DNA of 64,000 nucleotides, taken from NCBI GenBank assembly GCA_964019695.1, contig OZ026515.1, positions 142,918,152 through 142,982,151 of the forward strand. Direction: 5' to 3'. The notes under the pieces were generated by a model. It was not told the DNA's origin. It saw only the letters and a program-made list of their open reading frames with translations, and did no database searches. Source of the DNA: Loripinus fragilis. Lineage: Eukaryota > Mollusca > Bivalvia > Lucinida > Lucinidae. The translations under genes were made by a program, and so were the position numbers. This document shows, piece by piece, positions 52,040-64,000 of this stretch (positions are counted from its first letter, which is position 1; every line of letters starts with the position of its first letter).

Positions 52040-53703
52040 TACATTTGTACAGTCTCACTTATTTATGGAGGAGTCTTGTAAATACTTTTTTACATATATC
52101 TTGCAAATTTGATGTGGTGTCTGGTATAGATTATCTCACATATTTATGGATGTAAAGACTCGGATATATATGGATATACTCTCATATTTATGGAGGTGTC
52201 GTGTACAGACTATTTCACATATGTATGGAGGAGTCTTGTACAGACTATATCATATAATTATGGAGGAGTCTTGTACAGACTATATCATATATTAATGGAG
52301 GAGTCTTGTACAGGTTGTTTCACATATCTATGGAGGAGTCTTGTACAGACCATTTCACATATTTATTGAGGAGTCTTGTACAGACTATTTCACATATGTA
52401 TGGAGGAGTATTGTATAGACTATTTCACATATGTATGGAGGAGTCTTGTACAGACTATTTCACATATGTATGGAGGAGTATTGTGTAGACTATTTCACAT
52501 ATCTATGGAGGAGTCTTGTACAGACTATTTCACATATGTATGGAGGAGTCTTGTACAGACTATTTCACATATGTAAGGAGGAGTATTGTATAGACTATTC
52601 CACATATGTATGGAGGAGTATTGTACAGACTATTTAGCATATGTATGGAGGAGTATTGTACAGACTATTTAGCATATGTATGGAGGAGTCTTGTACAGAC
52701 TATTTCACATATGTATGGAGGAGTCTTGTATAGACTATTTCACATATCTGTGGAGGAGTCTTGTATAGACTATTTCACATATCTATGGAGGAATCTTCTA
52801 CAGACTATTTCACATATGTATGGAGGAGTCTTGTACAGACTATTTCACATATCTGTGGAGGAGTCTTGTATAGACTATTTCACATATCTATGGAGGAGTC
52901 TTGTACAGACTATTTTACATATGAGGGAGCGCAGTGGCTCAGTGGTAGAGTGCTTGACTCGAGACCGAAGGGTTGCGGGTTCGAGCCTCACCAGCGTCAC
53001 TGCGTTGTGGTCCTTGAGCAAGACACATTTATCCTAGCTTAGTACTGGTTAAACCCAGGAAGAACCGTCCTGCATAACTGAAAGATTGTTGAGTGGACGT
53101 AAAGAATCAAATCAAACAAAACAAACAAACATATTTTTCATATGTATGGAGGAGTCTTGTATAGACTATTCCACATATGTATGGAGGAGTATTGTACACT
53201 ACTATTTCACATATGTATGGAGGAGTATTGTACACTATTTAACATATGTACGTAGGAGTCTTGTATAGACTATACCACATATGTATGGAGGAGTATTGTA
53301 CAGACTATTTCACATATCTTTAGAGGAGTCTTGTACATACTATTTCACATATATATGGAGGATTCTTGTACAGACTATTTCATGTATTTATGGAGGAGTC
53401 TTGTACATACTATTTCACATATATATGGAGGATTCTTGTACAGACTTTTTCATGTATTTATGGAGGAGTCTTGTACTGACCATTTCACATATGTATGTAG
53501 GAGTCTTGAACAGACTATTCACATATTTATGGAGGATTCTTGTACAGACTATTTCACATATCTATGGAGGAATCTTCTACAGACTATTTCACATATGTAT
53601 GGAGGAGTATTGTACAGACTATTTAGCATATGTATGGAGGAGTCTTGTACAGACTATTTCACATATGTATGGAGGAGTCTTGTACAGACTATTTCACATA
53701 TAT
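52040..53703 (+). repeat. 35-bp minisatellite
   Basis: About 40 units of a TGGAGGAGTCTTGTACAGAC / TATTTCACATATGTA repeat. The array is split by a SINE (52923-53130), and degraded units continue after later insertions (54961-54990 and 55812-56215). The open frames across it arise because 35-nt units lack stops in most frames; they are not evidence of a gene. Confidence 0.95.
52923..53130 (+). mobile_element. tRNA-derived SINE family A, copy 4, in the minisatellite
   Basis: Complete copy with GGTTCGAGCC B box and AAACAAACAAAC tail, flanked on both sides by minisatellite units. Confidence 0.9.
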
Positions 53704-53704
53704 A

Positions 53705-54959
53705 CTTAAACGCAAAAGTTTCGTAACCGTTTAATATCTGTGTTTTTTCAGTATGGTCCAAGTTAGAATATTCATATAATCATATTTTATGCTCTTGCAC
53801 AATGCGGAATGATTTACCATTAGTCGATTTTGATCATACTCTTCATTCTGACGTTATAATGACGTCAGTGTTTTTCAACAATTTACGTCTAGCATAAAGA
53901 AAGTTATTCCGATTTGAAAACAAACGGTGCTATGTGATAGCCAGATATCGTATCTGATGGAAAACATTTGAAGGTTTAACAATTACCGTTTATCAACGCT
54001 CAAAGTCGCTGTTAACGTCAACCAATTTATCAAAATTGTTCAGTTTATTCCGTTATGTCGCGCGATACTTCTGTCAGGGTTCCCACAAGCTCTGGAAATC
54101 ATGGAAAACCTGGAAAACTCTAAAAACATTCCATGCATGGAAAAATCATGGAATTTGAAAAAAAATGAATAATCATGGAAAAATCATGGAATTTTGTGAA
54201 ATAATTTAACGAAACCACCAGTAGCCAGAAAACTAGCTGTTGGACACTTGTGTGTCTGACAGCAAGTTTTCTGGCTACTGGTGGTTTCAAGCTTTAATGA
54301 TTTTAAAATGCATGCATGGTCTACAAACATGCTCTTGTTGCTGCATTCCACATTTATGCTCAGCGTGGTGAAGATGCTGCTAAAAGGGGAGGTTGGAGGC
54401 AGTGCATTAAATAGTCATGGAAATTTCATTGTTGATCATGGAAAATCATGGAAAAATCATGGAATTGTAGTTTTCATTTTCTGTGGGAACCCTGTTCTGT
54501 TTTCTATGCAATTTGTTGAAGACTTTCACTTGTGACATTAAAAACTCGATTATTGATATCCAGTTATGCTTAAACGGCCAATTACGTCAAATATTGAAGG
54601 CTTTACGTTGACGTAATGAAAGTTAACAAATGCATAAAATAACCTGCTTTGATTTGTCTGCCTTTCTGCTTTTGAAAACAGATAATGGTTAAACACCTTT
54701 TTTTCGAATAAAATGTAAGGTGATGTAACACTGTGACTCGATAAAATGTAAGGTATTGTAACTCTGTGACTTTTCAAATTTGAGTTGCCTTACATTTCTT
54801 GTTGAAGATCGGCAATCGTAAGTCTCACTGGTCTGATTTTCATGTTGTTTGTACGGCAAATCATTGGACTTGTTTATCACAATATCGTGGAGTAAAATAT
54901 TTGGCTCAAAAAGATGGAAATAGCATTTTAGTAAGAGTTGCGAAACTTTTGCGTTTAAG
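53705..54959. mobile_element. Tc1/mariner-like non-autonomous element (1.26 kb)
   Basis: CTTAAACGCAAAAGTTTCGT at the left is inverted at the right with one mismatch over ~24 bp. TA flanks both sides. No transposase ORF. A hAT-like MITE is nested at 54075-54494. Confidence 0.75.
54075..54494. mobile_element. nested MITE with CAGGGTTCCCACA ends
   Basis: CAGGGTTCCCACA...TGTGGGAACCCTG, an inner palindrome (CCAGAAAACTAGCTG / CAGCAAGTTTTCTGG) and repeated AATCATGGAA. Flanks share TTCTGT (6 bp). hAT-like termini, though the TSD is shorter than the usual 8. Confidence 0.75.
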
Positions 54960-54994
54960 TATATATGGAGGAGTCTTGTACAGACTATTGCATA

Positions 54995-55811
54995 TATACC
55001 CAACTACATGAGGAACCCATCTGTCATTTCTGGGGGGGGGGGGGGGAATAATTGAAAATGAAAGTAAGAAATGAAAATATATTTATACCATATTACTTAA
55101 CAATCAGTTCTGCATCAATTCATTGAATAATGTAACTGTTTTACTTAAATCGGTTCATGATGGTCGTCAGTGTTTTCAAAAGGGGTCATTTTCAAAAATG
55201 ACAAGTTTCTCACTGGAGAATGAATATCTCATTCTCCTCTAAATCAGTTCACTTGATGTAATTTCGTCAAAAGCGGGCATGGCCCTTTACTGCAGCAATA
55301 ACTGCATCATAATGAGGTCGAATCATATGCACGTAATGTCGCACGATGTACATGTGAATCCACGCCCATTCTTAATGAAGAACAACCGGAAACTGTCGAA
55401 GATTCCGAGGTTGCACTGAACGATTCAGGATGCATCCCCAGAGCGCATCCCACAGCTGCTCTATAGGATTGAGATCCGGGCTTACTAAACTAACGCGGTT
55501 TGTTTCGCTTCTGCACATACTGGATGGCCTCGTCAGAGAGGGACATATCAGTTATTGGACGAAGTGAACTGATTTAGATGAGAGCTGGAGGGAAACCAAT
55601 TGTCTGAAACTTGTCATTTTTAGAAATGACCCCTTGTCTATACACGGGAGAACAGCATAAACGTGTTTAAGTAAAACTGTTTCATTATTCAATATTTTGA
55701 TGCATAATTGATTGTTAAAGAATATGGTATAAAACATGTTTTCATTTCTTAACTATTTTTCCATAATTGCCTCAAACGGTGACTGATGGGTTTCTTTTGT
55801 AGTTGAGTATA
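54995..55811. mobile_element. Tc1-like element with long TIRs and transposase remnant
   Basis: Outer ends TATACCCAACTACATGAGGA (left) and its inverted match (right) belong to inverted repeats of roughly 200 bp that include AACCCATC, TTTATACCATATT, GTTTTACTTAAA and GGGGTCATTT blocks. Inserted in the minisatellite. Interior holds a transposase C-terminus on the minus strand. Confidence 0.8.
55275..55487 (-). pseudogene. Tc1-like transposase C-terminal fragment
   Basis: The minus frame reads SPDLNPIEQLWDALWGCIL and on through EEWAWIHMYIVRHYVHMI, the conserved region containing the third catalytic residue (E of NPIE) of DD34E transposases. An in-frame stop follows FPVVLH, so it is inactive. The N-terminal DNA-binding and first two Asp motifs are missing. 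Confidence 0.8.
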
Positions 55812-56215
55812 TTTACGGAGGAGTCTTGTACAGACTTTCATATATTTTAGGAGTCTTGTACAGACTATTTCACTTATGCAGGAGTCTTGTATGCAAATAT
55901 GTATGCATTAGTTATGAAGGAGTCTTTTACAGATATACATGTATAGATGCTCATATATTTATGTAGGAGTCTTGTACATGAATACATTTATAGACCCATT
56001 TATTTATGGAGGAGTCTTGTATATGTATACATTTACAGACTCTCTCATATTTATGGAGGCGTGTTGTACAAGTGTACATGCTTAGCCTCTCACATATTTA
56101 TTGGGGAGTCTGGTACATGCGTATAGATGATCTCACATATATATGGAGAAGTCATGGATATGTATACATTTATGGACTATCTCTTATATTTATGGAGGAA
56201 TTTTGTATTACATAA

Positions 56216-59200
56216 TTGTCTCATAATTGTAATGTTCTTATTAAGACGCAGTATTTCATACTGAAGTTAGATCAACTTACACATATAGTACTTTATAAAC
56301 AGAGACATTTAGCTTTCATCAGCATCTGTATTGTTACTTTAGTAGACATTAACCCTTGTTCTGCTGAACCCAGATTTAAAACACTGTAGATCCTGATCAG
56401 CTGGCTTATGACAAAGCCATCTGATCAGGAACTGCAATGTTTTCCACTCTGCTTGTAAGTACAGGCTAAAAGCTGAAGGTAAACAGAATAAAAATTGGGG
56501 AGGATTGTGTGATATATATATATTCAGCAGTACAAGGGTTAAGATTTTTTACGATGCAGCTAATGTCTTTAATCTGCTGATTTAGTTGTTTTATCAGTAG
56601 CAAGCTGATCTAGAGCTAAATTGTACAGTGCAGTTCCTTTATAACACATCTCGTTATAACACAGATCATGTCCCAAATATTTTTACCATGGCCTTTTACA
56701 AAGGAATTATAGGAAAATGACCATGGAATGGTCATTTTTCTATAATTTCATTTTAAAACTGCCATTGTATAACCTTGTACACTGTAACATGGTCCATTCG
56801 TATGGACCCTAAACATAGCATTATAATGGGACTGTCCTGTATATTTATTGGATTTACTGGTTTTGGGAGGAAAGAGGTTAAGCTTAAACTTGCTTTATAG
56901 GCAGCTTTGTCTACCATTGCAAGTATCTTGTTTAGTTTTCAACTGTCAGCAATAGACTGTGTTTGGACTGTCTAGAAGTTGCAGCTACTTATGGTTGGTC
57001 TTGATGCACTTATTCATTGTTAAGTTTATAACATTTAGCGAGCAGAATCAAAAATCTGTGAATAACAGAGGAGCAGACCAGCCTGCGCATCTACACATCA
57101 ATCTGTTCAGCACCTTTGTTGTTCACTTATTGGAAAATTTATCTAAACTTGCTTCATGAAATATTTCACTTTTCTAGGTGGTCTCTGTTAGACTCTGTAG
57201 CTGAGCAGGAACGTTTGAGACTTACTCAGTCTGACACCCCAAAGACAGGACCCAAGGTTATAAACTTCATTCATACTCAACTGAGCACGAAATTTCAACT
57301 GCTCAAACAAACTAAAATGCCGACAAATGATGAAGTTTCTTGCTTTAAGTCTCTCATCAGATGTTGTGTTTATCATGCTAATAAATGTTAAAATGCCAAC
57401 AACTGTTGGCATTTGAACATTTATGAGCAGGATAAATTTCGTGCTCAGCTGAGTTGAGCATGAAAAAAGTTTTATAACCTCAGGGCCTGGTTTTCTCCCA
57501 ATGGGGTCTGTTTTTCTTTGCTGCTGTCATGTTTTGGCTAATTCCTTTCTGCCTTGGTGGAGGTTTTCTAAAGTTTTATCTCAACTTTTATATTATTTGC
57601 TATGTTTTTATGCTATTTTTCTCAATATTTAGTGGAATGGGTATATTATTTGTGCATCGGTCCTCTGTTACAGGGGTGTATATACTTCCAGTAAACTGGC
57701 CCTCAGTTATAAACAATTTTCATGCTCAACTGAACTGGCATGAAATTTCAACTGCTCATAAAAACTAAACACTAAAAGACCAACTCTATCTCAGGTGTTC
57801 TATTTATCATGCTAATTAAAGTTAAAATGCCAACACTTTTAACATTTATGAGCACGATAAATTTCATGCTCAATTGAGCATGAGTATTTTTAGGACCTCC
57901 TGGCCTACTCACAAAAAATTAAGGTTTCATCATCTGTCCACTTTTGTTTTCTTGAGGAACATTGAGATTGTGTTGTGGTTGCATTGTTTGCAATTTTATG
58001 TAATATTACTTTTTTATCATGCATGAAATGGCTTTCACTTAGCAGACTTAAATAGTAATGTCATATCACAAGCATGCTCAAATGACCATGTTGGGAATGC
58101 AAAATAGATGTGCCAAAAGGTACTTTCTCACAATGGCAGAAATTCCCAGATCAGCAGTTTAACTATTTTTCTTCCATTCAAGACAACTTTATTGTCTGCC
58201 TTCTCATCTATTTCATATGTACTTAGTAGTCTATATTGCAAAAAACAACAACATGGGGCCCAAGGTTATAAAACTTTTTATTCTCAACTGAGCATGAAAT
58301 TTCAAGTGCTCATAAAAACTAAAAATACTGACAACTAAAGAAGTTTCTTGATTTAAGACTAGATTTTGTAGTTATCATGCTAATAAATGTTAAAATGTCA
58401 ACAATTGTTGGCATTTTAACATTTATGAGCAGGATAAATTTTCATGCCCAGCTGAGTTGAGCATGAAAAAAGTTTTATAACCTTGGAGCCAAGTTAAGAA
58501 GGGTTCATAGTGTTTGTTTACTTGGGACTTAGCAAGCAGACAACATTTTTAGAACCAAACATGTTAATAGAATTAAGGTTTAACTATAAGTGGTGTCTGC
58601 TGATAACTTTTGCAAGCAATTTGGACCCAGATCAGGCCCGACAAAATATCAGCCTCGCTGCCTGATCTGGATCCAAACTGTTTGATACTGATGGTACTCC
58701 TGAAAGATTTTTTTCAAAAAAGTTCATTTTGAAAAAATCAGTAAACGACAAAAAAGCATGCAAACTTTCCCAGCAGACAAATAAATAGCAGTCATTTAGA
58801 GTTAAGCAATATAAATTTCCCATCTCAAAAAAGGGACAAAGTGACATGGGTGCAAGTTTTCAGGAGTATTCCTGAATTCAGAATTTCAAGGCGGACATTC
58901 CATAGCAAGTAAGCCTCAAATACTGAGGCAGATTACAAGAGCTAGTCTTATTTTCAATTTATCTGAAGACAAGCAACCATTTAACTCTTTGCATGCTGGG
59001 TATTTCTTCATGCTTTTATTGTCTGCTGGCTTTTTCAAAAATAATTTCAGGAACACTATCAGTGTCAAACAGTTTGGATCCAGATCAGGTTCAACATTCT
59101 GTCAGTCCTGATCTGGGTCCAAACTATTAGCAAAGGTTACCAGAAGACAACAACAGTCACGACTAAAAAGGAAAGAGTTTAACTTGAAATTGTAGGCAAA

Positions 59201-59827
59201 CTGCGAGCTTGTAGATATGAATTTCTAAAGTTCAGGATTTGGGAAATTTCGAACTTCCAGCCATGAAGTGGTCTGATATACATAAAGTTGGTATCAACCT
59301 ACCTAGTGATAAAAGGTGCACAACTGCTGCATGTGTCAGAGCAGCTGCAGTGCGGTAAATGTTATAAAATTTTGAACTTTATCCTTTCTGTTCTTAAATT
59401 AAATGATAGTTATCAGGGGTGGAATTCACAAAGTGCATGTCAGAATTTTAAACAGGGAAGGCCCTAATCAGACTGCTTCTCAAAAGCAGTCTGATCTAGG
59501 TCTGGGTTATTTGTCTAGACCATTTTTGTAGACAACTAGTGTTTGAAATTTTAGAACATTTACTGTAAAGAGGTTTACTCTAACATTATGATACATGTTT
59601 AGATATAGAGTATTATTTTATGAAGGGATTTGTTGATATATTTATTTTATTAAAGACTGATGCATTATTATCCTCTTGAATTGTTTATCCTGTATATTAC
59701 AGTAGATTGTAATTGACTGTTTGCATCATTGATTATGATTGTGGAGTCCCCCATAGAATACAAGGATCATACATGTTTTTCCATGCATTAACAGTTGCTG
59801 GGTACCGAGAAGCTGATTGAATATGTA
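56216..59827. other. repeat-filled intergenic stretch
   Basis: Contains a pogo-like MITE (56626-56842), an R1 copy (57035-57245), three family U hairpins (57255-58490) and P2 hairpins (58590-59180). No gene was recognised. Confidence 0.6.
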
Positions 59828-59847
59828 GCAGCATCATGTAACCGGGC

Positions 59848-60167
59848 CACGTAGCGCAGTGGGTAACTTATCTGGCTACAGATGCGATTCTGATTGCAGA
59901 TCCAGGGGTCGCGAGTTGGATCCCGGCCCGGCCCCATACTTTCGTGGAGATTGATCATGAAATAATTTCTACGGTCATTCTCCTCCCTTCTGCTGAATCA
60001 TTCAAGAAGGGTTGTCATCAGTTACAAGTGAAAGTTTGTGCACGAAGTACTGGTTAACCGCTTGTTCAAGCCTGCCCAAGAAAAAAGTGTGGTCAAGTGA
60101 ACTGACCGTCCCAACATGACCTTAACTGTTGACTTGGGACGTAATACAACAAACCAAACAAACAAAA
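59848..60167 (+). mobile_element. tRNA-derived SINE family B
   Basis: Starts GGGCCACGTAGCGCAGTGGG, has GGTCGCGAGTTGGATCCC as a B-box-like site, a body with TTCTACGGTCATTCTCCTCC and GACCGTCCCAACATGACC, and an AACCAAACAAAC tail. The flanks share AGCAGCATCATG / AGCAGCCTCATG, a probable TSD. Confidence 0.85.
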
Positions 60168-60731
60168 GCAGCCTCATGATAAACATCTTCTTAAGACCCA
60201 CCAGCATGGTTTAATCTGGGATTATTATTCTTGCATTTTACCTTAAATAAAACAAAGTCCCATCAGAAAAGCTGATAAAACATTGATATAGATGTTGATC
60301 TCACATTGATTCTCTATAAACAAAATAGTATGAGCTTGCAAACGATGTCTTCAACGCAAAACATATTCATTAACAAAAGCAACAATTAAAATTGCCTTTC
60401 TGGGCTGCAACGTTTTTCTGTTTTTCAGGAAAACCATCAGGGTGTCAAATGGCTTAGATCCAGATCAGACCTCTGGATCCAAACAGTTTAAACCAAGTTA
60501 TTAGCAGGCAACTTTTGGGGACAATACTTCCCCCAGGCAGAAAAGTGTTTAACAGAATATACAGCAACCGAGTAAACATGGGTGAAAGTCCGAAATTTCC
60601 AGTTCCTGAACTTTAAAAAATCAGAATTTAAAACTTGCTTTATGCCATCAAAATAGTAAAAATTCCAAGTTTAGTGTTCGAATCCCTTTAGATAAACTGA
60701 AACTAAATCAGAAAAGCTATCATTATCTGCA

Positions 60732-60789
60732 GAATTCAGGATTTTGAGGCTGACTTTCCATGGAAAGTCAGCCTCAAAATCCTGAATTC
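60732..60789. repeat. perfect 58-bp palindrome
   Basis: GAATTCAGGATTTTGAGGCT...AGCCTCAAAATCCTGAATTC, centred on CCATGG with no spacer. A related imperfect unit lies at 9860-9955, also followed by AATCCTGAAAACTTTCA, so this is a small foldback family. Confidence 0.9.
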
Positions 60790-60819
60790 GTGAATAATCC
60801 TGAAAACTTTCACCCATGA

Positions 60820-63250
60820 GTAAGGCACAAATCTAGTTTTTGGCAAACAACTTTATCTATTTTTTCTACAAAACTGTATGCCAGCAGTCAAGGCTGTAAT
60901 TTTATTTGACAATGTTCAATGGGTCAAAGGCCACATAACAGAATTTGTGTCCGCTCTACCAACTGTAACCCTGGTTTGACTAAAAATAATTTCACTAAAG
61001 GCGGGGTTCATAATGGTTTCATTGCCCTGTCTAAAGGTCATGGTCAAGCAGGAGAATAATTGTCACATATTATAGAGTATTTACTGGTATTCCTCACTGA
61101 AATGACATGCAAACCGAAGGCTTCATCATAGTGTGTTAATTGGATTAGATTTTGTTCTCTGTGACAATGCATTGCATTAGTAAGGAAGCCAGCATGTGAG
61201 TTAAACAATTTGTTTTAACAACAACAGAATCTAGGGTGAAGAATTGGCAGAAAAATGCACTATTCAATGTAGATTTTTATCACACTACGTCGCGCCTGGG
61301 AGTGATATTAAGTCATGCAATAAAATCGATAAACCACTAGTGGTTTACAGTTTTTGGGGAAACGTAATGACGTCCATTATAACATTGCGTAAAATAAGGG
61401 AAAAATATTGACATTTTCACACCAAAAATGCAATTGTTAAGTATTTTTAATGTCATGTGATAAATAGAATCTAACATTCGTGCTCTTGTATTATTGAATT
61501 TATTAAACTTGAGAATGCAGAGGACAATTACTATGCAAGGGCTGACCTTGCACACAAGAGTTATTACTAAGATCCCAAACTTTTCAATTTGATTATTATG
61601 CTACCCACTCACATATATATGGCAAGACAGTTTATATACATAATCAGTATATTTTTTATCATTTATCACTAGTATTCTTATACCTATCAATGTCAAACGG
61701 GGAAACTGTTACAGCGATCAATAGTTTTGCACTCTGAGCTTATGGTACAAACCAGTGTTTTATTTTGAAATGCTACCATATACAATCTGTGAACAAGACC
61801 TTCTACTCCAAAGTGACTGACTAATCTATGTTGAATAGTAATGAGAGTTGTTGGAAACTGTGTAAAAATGGTCTCTGACATACTCCCCGAGCACATACTG
61901 TGACCAGGTAACCTTGACCTACTTTTCATGCTCCAGTGACTTTGTTATAAATACTAAATTAAAATTTCAATGTATTTTGGACAGTTTATGAACGGTCAGG
62001 AATTTTTTTTTAAAATGCAACTAGTTTTTTTTCAGCAGGTGACATTTTTAAACATACATGTACATGTAGTCATCCAAAATTTGGTGTTTTCCACATTTGT
62101 GATTTGCACTTTAAGGGTTAAAAATTTTGTCAGGGAAATTTGTTATGTCCTGTATGTAATAATCCTGGTTGGGCAAAATCGTGTATCAATCCTCTAAATA
62201 GTTGCACATTGTCAAAAAGAGATGGTGTCAACATAATCAAGTAACAATAAACAAAAGTTTTCTATGTAATATTTTATTTTATCATATGACGTTACTGTTA
62301 TTCAGTGGATAACGTCATGCCATAAATAATGTTATGACCACATGTTACATAACACTTTCGGCGGGAACAAGTAACGTCATGACGACGTCCGTTACAACAA
62401 TGCAAATTTTCATTGAAATAAACAAGCTTTGAAGGTGATAAAATCGCATTTAAATAAGGTAATATGAGAATCTCGTGTTCATTTCATATGAAATTTATTA
62501 AACAAGCCAAATATGAAATTATCACTTGTGTAAGATCCTCTATGTGTTCAACTTTCTGTTTCTGAAAGAAAATAAAGGAGCCACAAGAGAAAAGAGCCTT
62601 TTAAGTGAATAAGGATACGCTGTATTCAGCCAAGGCATTTAGTAATGAGCCCTTGACATGTGCACATGCAACCATTTATTGCAGCGATATGTTTGAAGGA
62701 AGTACTTTGTGTACGACTGATGCGAGAATAAAAGACCTTCTAATGGCTGTCAGTAGTGAATAGAAACATCTTTTCTGTTGATTACTGTTTGGCATCTGTG
62801 AATCACAGCAAACTGCAATCAGGAGGGACAGATTTTTATATCCACCCACTCACACAAATGTCTTGCATTCTGCACTTCTATTTTCAAATAAACTCTCAGT
62901 GGTTCCTGCATACTATGTTAAAACACTTGGTATTGCAATGAGTATGTTTATCAGGCAGAGTACTTTGTACTTGAGAACAATGCAGGTCTTGATCAGATAA
63001 ACAGGGTGGTCTCCGTCTTAATGGCCACATAAACTTAAACCTCATTCTCTTATGGTGTGGCTCATATGCAGGCTGGTCAAGTTATATAATACTGTGTTAT
63101 CTTAATAAACAATCAACATATCAATTCAAATTTATGGCCTGTGGTAACCACAAGCTTTAGCACACATTTTTGTTTTGTAAAAAAGCCATTAAACTCATAA
63201 AATATCTTAATATATTGCACTATCTATAGTAACCTTTAAAGCATACAAAT
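60820..63250. other. no gene recognised
   Basis: Two family V copies (61285-61510, 62270-62545) lie here. The rest is unassigned AT-rich sequence, and short open frames show no family features. Confidence 0.5.
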
Positions 63251-63254
63251 TATA

Positions 63255-63745
63255 ACAATGCCAGATAATCAGCTTCATACTCACAAAGGCAGACAAACAG
63301 CTTCATACTCACGATTGCAGACAAAACAGCTTCATAATCACAATGGCAGACAAACAGCTTCATACTCACAATGTCAGACAAACAGCTTCATACTCACAAT
63401 GGCAGACAAACAGATTCATACTCACAATGGCAGACAAACAGCTTCATACTCACAATGGCAGAAAAACAGCTTCATACAATAGCAGACAAACAGCTTCATA
63501 CTCATAATGGCAGACAAAAGCTTCATAACAATTGCAGACAAACAGCTTCATACTCACAATGTCAGACAAACAGCTTCATACTCACAATGGCAGAAATACA
63601 GCTTCATACTCACAATGTCAGACAAACAGCTTCATACTTACAATTGCAGACAAACAGCTTCATACAATAGCAGACAGCTTCATACTCACAATGGCAGAAA
63701 AAACGCTTCATACTTACAATGGCTGACAAACAGCTTCATAACAAA
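63255..63745 (+). repeat. 28-bp minisatellite
   Basis: About 18 units of CAGCTTCATACTCACAATGG plus CAGACAAA, with length variants. The Gln/Thr/Ser-rich frames across it are a by-product of the repeat. Confidence 0.95.
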
Positions 63746-64000
63746 ATCTTAAAACCAAACCCTTCAACATACAAAACTATAAAAAGCCGTCTTGATTCAT
63801 GAGTAAAATTATCGCCCACTAGTAGAGACTGGTTGTATTCTGCTTTCCTATACCTTTTATGGTAAATGATCTAAAATATTGAACACTATTTGCCTGCCAA
63901 AAAGTCATAGGCAAACAGCACAGATCCAGATCAGACGGCTTTTGAGGAAGCAGCCTGATCAGGGTATTACCAATTTACTATTCAGAAAAGCATTGTGTGA

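Noticed and set aside
52306..53726. Several long tandem-repeat frames (YGGVLYRLFHI-type)
   Set aside because: They are translations of the 35-bp minisatellite in shifting frames, with no start context or conservation signal.
53720..55800. Host gene between minisatellite blocks
   Set aside because: The whole interval is accounted for by TIR elements and their remnants.
63255..63745. CRISPR-like array
   Set aside because: Units are directly adjacent with no unique spacers, in a eukaryotic sequence.
63258..63752. Gln/Thr/Ser-rich repetitive frames
   Set aside because: By-product of the 28-bp minisatellite.

Overview
This window looks like a stretch of a bivalve-type mollusc genome. It is AT-rich, its genes have introns, and it is densely packed with tRNA-derived SINEs, palindromic MITEs and nested transposons. 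The phylum is inferred from the repeat style and gene structure; no species can be named. Only one host gene is clearly recognisable: ERGIC1, an ER-Golgi cargo-receptor family membrane protein, on the + strand at 29800-47761.

Layout. Positions 1-1075 are flank with a tRNA-Asp-like, TRIM-like repeat. Positions 1076-25962 are bounded by inverted terminal repeats that share about 140 bp of collinear modules and carry CGCATGCGCA palindromes, so they look like one very large DNA transposon (24.9 kb, about 13.7 kb without later insertions). Its apparent main gene is a spliced minus-strand gene (21314 to 3376) for a large DDE-like protein with C-terminal zinc-binding cysteines. That gene is broken three times: an intact-ended Gypsy LTR retrotransposon in coding exon 1 (11241-21196, 4-bp TSD), a 1.27-kb hAT derivative in the last exon (4125-5396, 8-bp TSD), and a 1-nt frameshift near 3720.

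The LTR retrotransposon is the most striking object. It has 238-bp LTRs differing at one site, a tRNA-Leu-type primer-binding site and a polypurine tract. Gag has an N-terminal helix-hairpin-helix. A textbook -1 frameshift signal (TTTAAAC, 6-nt spacer, hairpin) links gag to pol. Pol carries protease, RT, RNase H and integrase and ends in a PHD finger. A separate third ORF joins an RS-rich domain to a TatD-type metal-dependent nuclease with all five expected metal ligands. A splice donor at the LTR end and a splice acceptor 10 nt before the ORF3 ATG suggest that ORF3 is made from a spliced mRNA. Pol is interrupted by a tRNA-Asp-like repeat, and ORF3 is split by a frameshift.

Positions 25963-29799 hold a non-LTR retrotransposon remnant, a third tRNA-Asp-like copy, a 1.4-kb element with perfect 19-bp TIRs and a broken zinc-finger gene of hAT ancestry. 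ERGIC1 exons 2-9 follow. Two features stand out: a perfect three-fold tandem repeat of the exon 3 splice acceptor, and a duplicated, diverged exon 8 (8a and 8b, same phase) that looks like an alternative exon pair. Exon 1 was not found.

Positions 47762-64000 have no recognisable gene. They hold MITEs and SINEs, a 35-bp minisatellite split by at least three transposons (52040-56215), a Tc1-like transposase remnant and a 28-bp minisatellite near the right end.
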